Below, in pieces: positions 62,485 through 64,000 of a stretch of 64,000 nucleotides of DNA; within the stretch, counting starts at the first letter, position 1, and the number at the start of each line of letters is the position of its first letter. Below the pieces are notes generated by a model that was not told the DNA's origin, did not search any database, and saw only the letters and a list, made by a program, of their open reading frames with translations. The DNA comes from Algoriphagus aquimarinus (GTDB lineage: Bacteria; Bacteroidota; Bacteroidia; Cytophagales; Cyclobacteriaceae). Location: the NCBI RefSeq assembly GCF_007997215.1, contig NZ_VORW01000002.1, forward strand, positions 372,001 through 436,000, written 5' to 3'. The position numbers and the translations under genes are program-made.

Positions 62485-63597
62485 TTATTTATTGATTTTG
62501 TTACCCTTTTCATAGAATTCTGTAATGATAAGCGTTTCTTTCTCATCAAAAAAATCCCGTTTACCGGTCATTTTCCCATCCTTAAACCTTCTTATTTCCT
62601 CCAAAGAGCCATCTTCTCTGTAAATCCTTACCTCGCCTTGAGCTTCGTTGTATAGGTAATTAATGGCAGAATGGACTTGACCATTTTCAAAGTAATTGAT
62701 TTCTAAAACTGGGCTACCCAGTTTATCAAAAGTCTTTTTCTGTTGAAGTTTGCCAGAAGTATAATACTTCTCTGTCGGTTGTATAGGAATTCCTTTTTTG
62801 AAAACAGCCTTTTCTCTCAGTTCACCATTCTGGTGATAAGACAATAATGCACCTTCTTCATAGCCTTTTTTATAGTTTCCTCTTCGCTCGGGCGAGCCAT
62901 CTGGATAATTCAATTCATAGATTCCATCTAAAATTCCTTTGGAATAATCAATCACGGATAATACTTGCCCATCTTCATAATATTGGGTTTCTCTTCCATC
63001 CAGAACTCCATTTAGGTAAGTAGCTGAAATTAAAAGTTGACCATTTTCTGCATATTCTTCAAAAAGTCCATCGTATCTACCTTCAGAGAAGTAAACTTTG
63101 GAAGCTTGCTTTCCAGACTCATAGAAAGTTTGGCTGAGTCCATTTGGCTTGTTGTGTTGGAAATTGGTTTTGTCGCTAATCTGACCTGATTCATAATAAG
63201 TAATCACTTCGCCAACGATCTGATTATCCTGATAAGTAGAAGTTTGCTTGAGCTTTGATCCTGGAAAAAAACTTTTCGATTCACCAGACCTACTATTGTC
63301 CACGAAAGGGATAATCCTCACTGTATCTCCTGAAAGTGGGTCTAAATCAATAAACAGCCCATTTCTTTGATCATCTTTCAAGTGTCCAATTTGAACGAGA
63401 TATCCTTCTTCATCAAATCGCTTGATTTCTCCATTCGCTTTGCCATTCACCATCAAATATAATTCCTTGATTAGGGTTTCTTCCTGATCATGGTACGTGC
63501 GTATGGTATCTTGGGCAAAGACTTGTGGAGTAGAAACAAGAATCAAAAAGAGTAGAAAAATTTTTCGCACAATTAAATGTATTGGATGAATAGGCAA
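62485..63597 (-). CDS. Secreted MORN-variant (YwqK-like) repeat protein
   Basis: A 370-residue exported protein built from about 13-14 tandem repeats of roughly 22-24 residues with the core YxxGxLxxxxxYxxGxxxG (for example FEEYAENGQLLISATYLNGV, then LDGRETQYYEDGQVLSVIDY). This is the MORN_2/YwqK antitoxin-like repeat, here in a surface or periplasmic protein with a signal peptide (FLLFLILVSTPQVFAQ). The repeats form a beta scaffold. The start is 63597 or the in-frame GTG at 63570, which begins nearer to the signal. Role unknown. Confidence 0.85.
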   Translation of the reverse strand: MPIHPIHLIVRKIFLLFLILVSTPQVFAQDTIRTYHDQEETLIKELYLMVNGKANGEIKRFDEEGYLVQIGHLKDDQRNGLFIDLDPLSGDTVRIIPFVDNSRSGESKSFFPGSKLKQTSTYQDNQIVGEVITYYESGQISDKTNFQHNKPNGLSQTFYESGKQASKVYFSEGRYDGLFEEYAENGQLLISATYLNGVLDGRETQYYEDGQVLSVIDYSKGILDGIYELNYPDGSPERRGNYKKGYEEGALLSYHQNGELREKAVFKKGIPIQPTEKYYTSGKLQQKKTFDKLGSPVLEINYFENGQVHSAINYLYNEAQGEVRIYREDGSLEEIRRFKDGKMTGKRDFFDEKETLIITEFYEKGNKINK

Positions 63598-64000
63598 GTT
63601 GCTAAATGTCTGGTAATATTTTAATGTTTTCAGTAAAACGAAAAGTTCCTGATCGGGTCCTACATAAACAAGTCTACCTCCGATTTGATAGTTTTACGTG
63701 CTTGCTGGATCATATGTTAACCGATAATTTTTAATCCTTGCCATGATTTTCTTTCATGGATATAATTATCCATCTGTAAAAAAGTTGGTAGAGCCCATCA
63801 CTGATTTAGTAAAAGAAATGCAATATGGTGGTATCATGCGTACAGGATAGATGTATACACACTTACTTTAGGTGTCTGGTCAATCTCCTTATTGCTTACT
63901 CTTACATATGTCTATATCAAGTTTCCAAATTATTAGGAGATGAGACTAAAATAATAAGCCCATTTATGGTTCGAATTAGTTCTAAAGATAACTTTCTTGG
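63598..64000 (+). other. Right-end region without a supported gene
   Basis: I see no complete gene. A plus-strand frame from ATG at 63743 to TAG at 63848 gives 35 residues (MIFFHGYNYPSVKKLVEPIT...), and a frame shifted by one continues with a hydrophobic stretch (LGVWSISLLLTLTYVYIKF) to about 63935. Together they could be the remnant of a small membrane protein, but I recognise no family. An ATG at 63966 may open a gene that leaves the window. Confidence 0.35.

Noticed and set aside
1..64000. CRISPR arrays, tRNA or rRNA genes
   Set aside because: I saw no regularly spaced direct repeats and no cloverleaf or rRNA-like segments in the intergenic regions.

Overview
The window reads as a chromosome segment of a Bacteroidota bacterium, most likely a Cytophagales member of the Cyclobacteriaceae (Algoriphagus-like). 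This is inferred from gene families and not from alignments. The signs are a SusC/SusD pair, a Por-secretion-type C-terminal sorting domain on a subtilase, many Tat-exported Gfo/Idh/MocA and DUF1080 proteins, a DUF4301 protein, G+C near 40% and little Shine-Dalgarno sequence. No tRNA, rRNA or CRISPR array was seen.

Region 1-10.5 kb is a carbohydrate locus. It holds the 5' part of uxaC, a divergent LacI-type regulator, a SusCD outer-membrane uptake pair, and an operon with a Tat-exported Gfo/Idh/MocA dehydrogenase and a two-domain DUF1080 lipoprotein. Three related CG-centred palindromes lie in front of these units and look like operators of one LacI-type regulator. Region 10.5-18.2 kb has a tandemly duplicated intergenic repeat, a THUMP-type RNA methyltransferase, a DUF4301 protein, the 5-oxoprolinase operon pxpABC and a secreted glycosidase-like protein with a YdeI-type partner. 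Region 18.2-25.4 kb is a signalling and stress block: a CHASE3 histidine kinase, two receiver proteins, a REC-PAS-kinase hybrid, an NtrC-type sigma-54 activator, small stress proteins (lmo0937-like, CsbD, YtxH-like) and Dps. Two matching sigma-54 (-24/-12) promoters precede the small stress genes and dps.

Region 25.4-44.6 kb mixes housekeeping genes (arfB, rpiA, yjdM) with more periplasmic sugar enzymes: a TIM-barrel isomerase/epimerase, DUF1080 proteins, ThuA, a PmoA-like protein and two more Gfo/Idh/MocA proteins. Together with the first locus these are the kinds of enzymes used in 3-keto-glycoside breakdown, which oxidises a glycoside at C3, cleaves it by elimination and then hydrates or isomerises the product. 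At 30.8-34.0 kb a decayed IS1595-family transposase borders a higher-G+C SDR/PIG-L/DUF1080 operon that looks imported.

Region 44.6-64 kb is mostly core: a lipoprotein overlapping a T9SS subtilase, rpe, an outer-membrane barrel, gyrA with a TPR gene, a PagL-like deacylase, a large PIG-L protein coupled to a sodium symporter through a 34-residue membrane microprotein, an overlapping STAS/rnz/yhhQ operon, purC and a MORN-variant repeat protein. A dispersed intergenic repeat family recurs at 10.6, 10.8, 42.9 and 61.4 kb.
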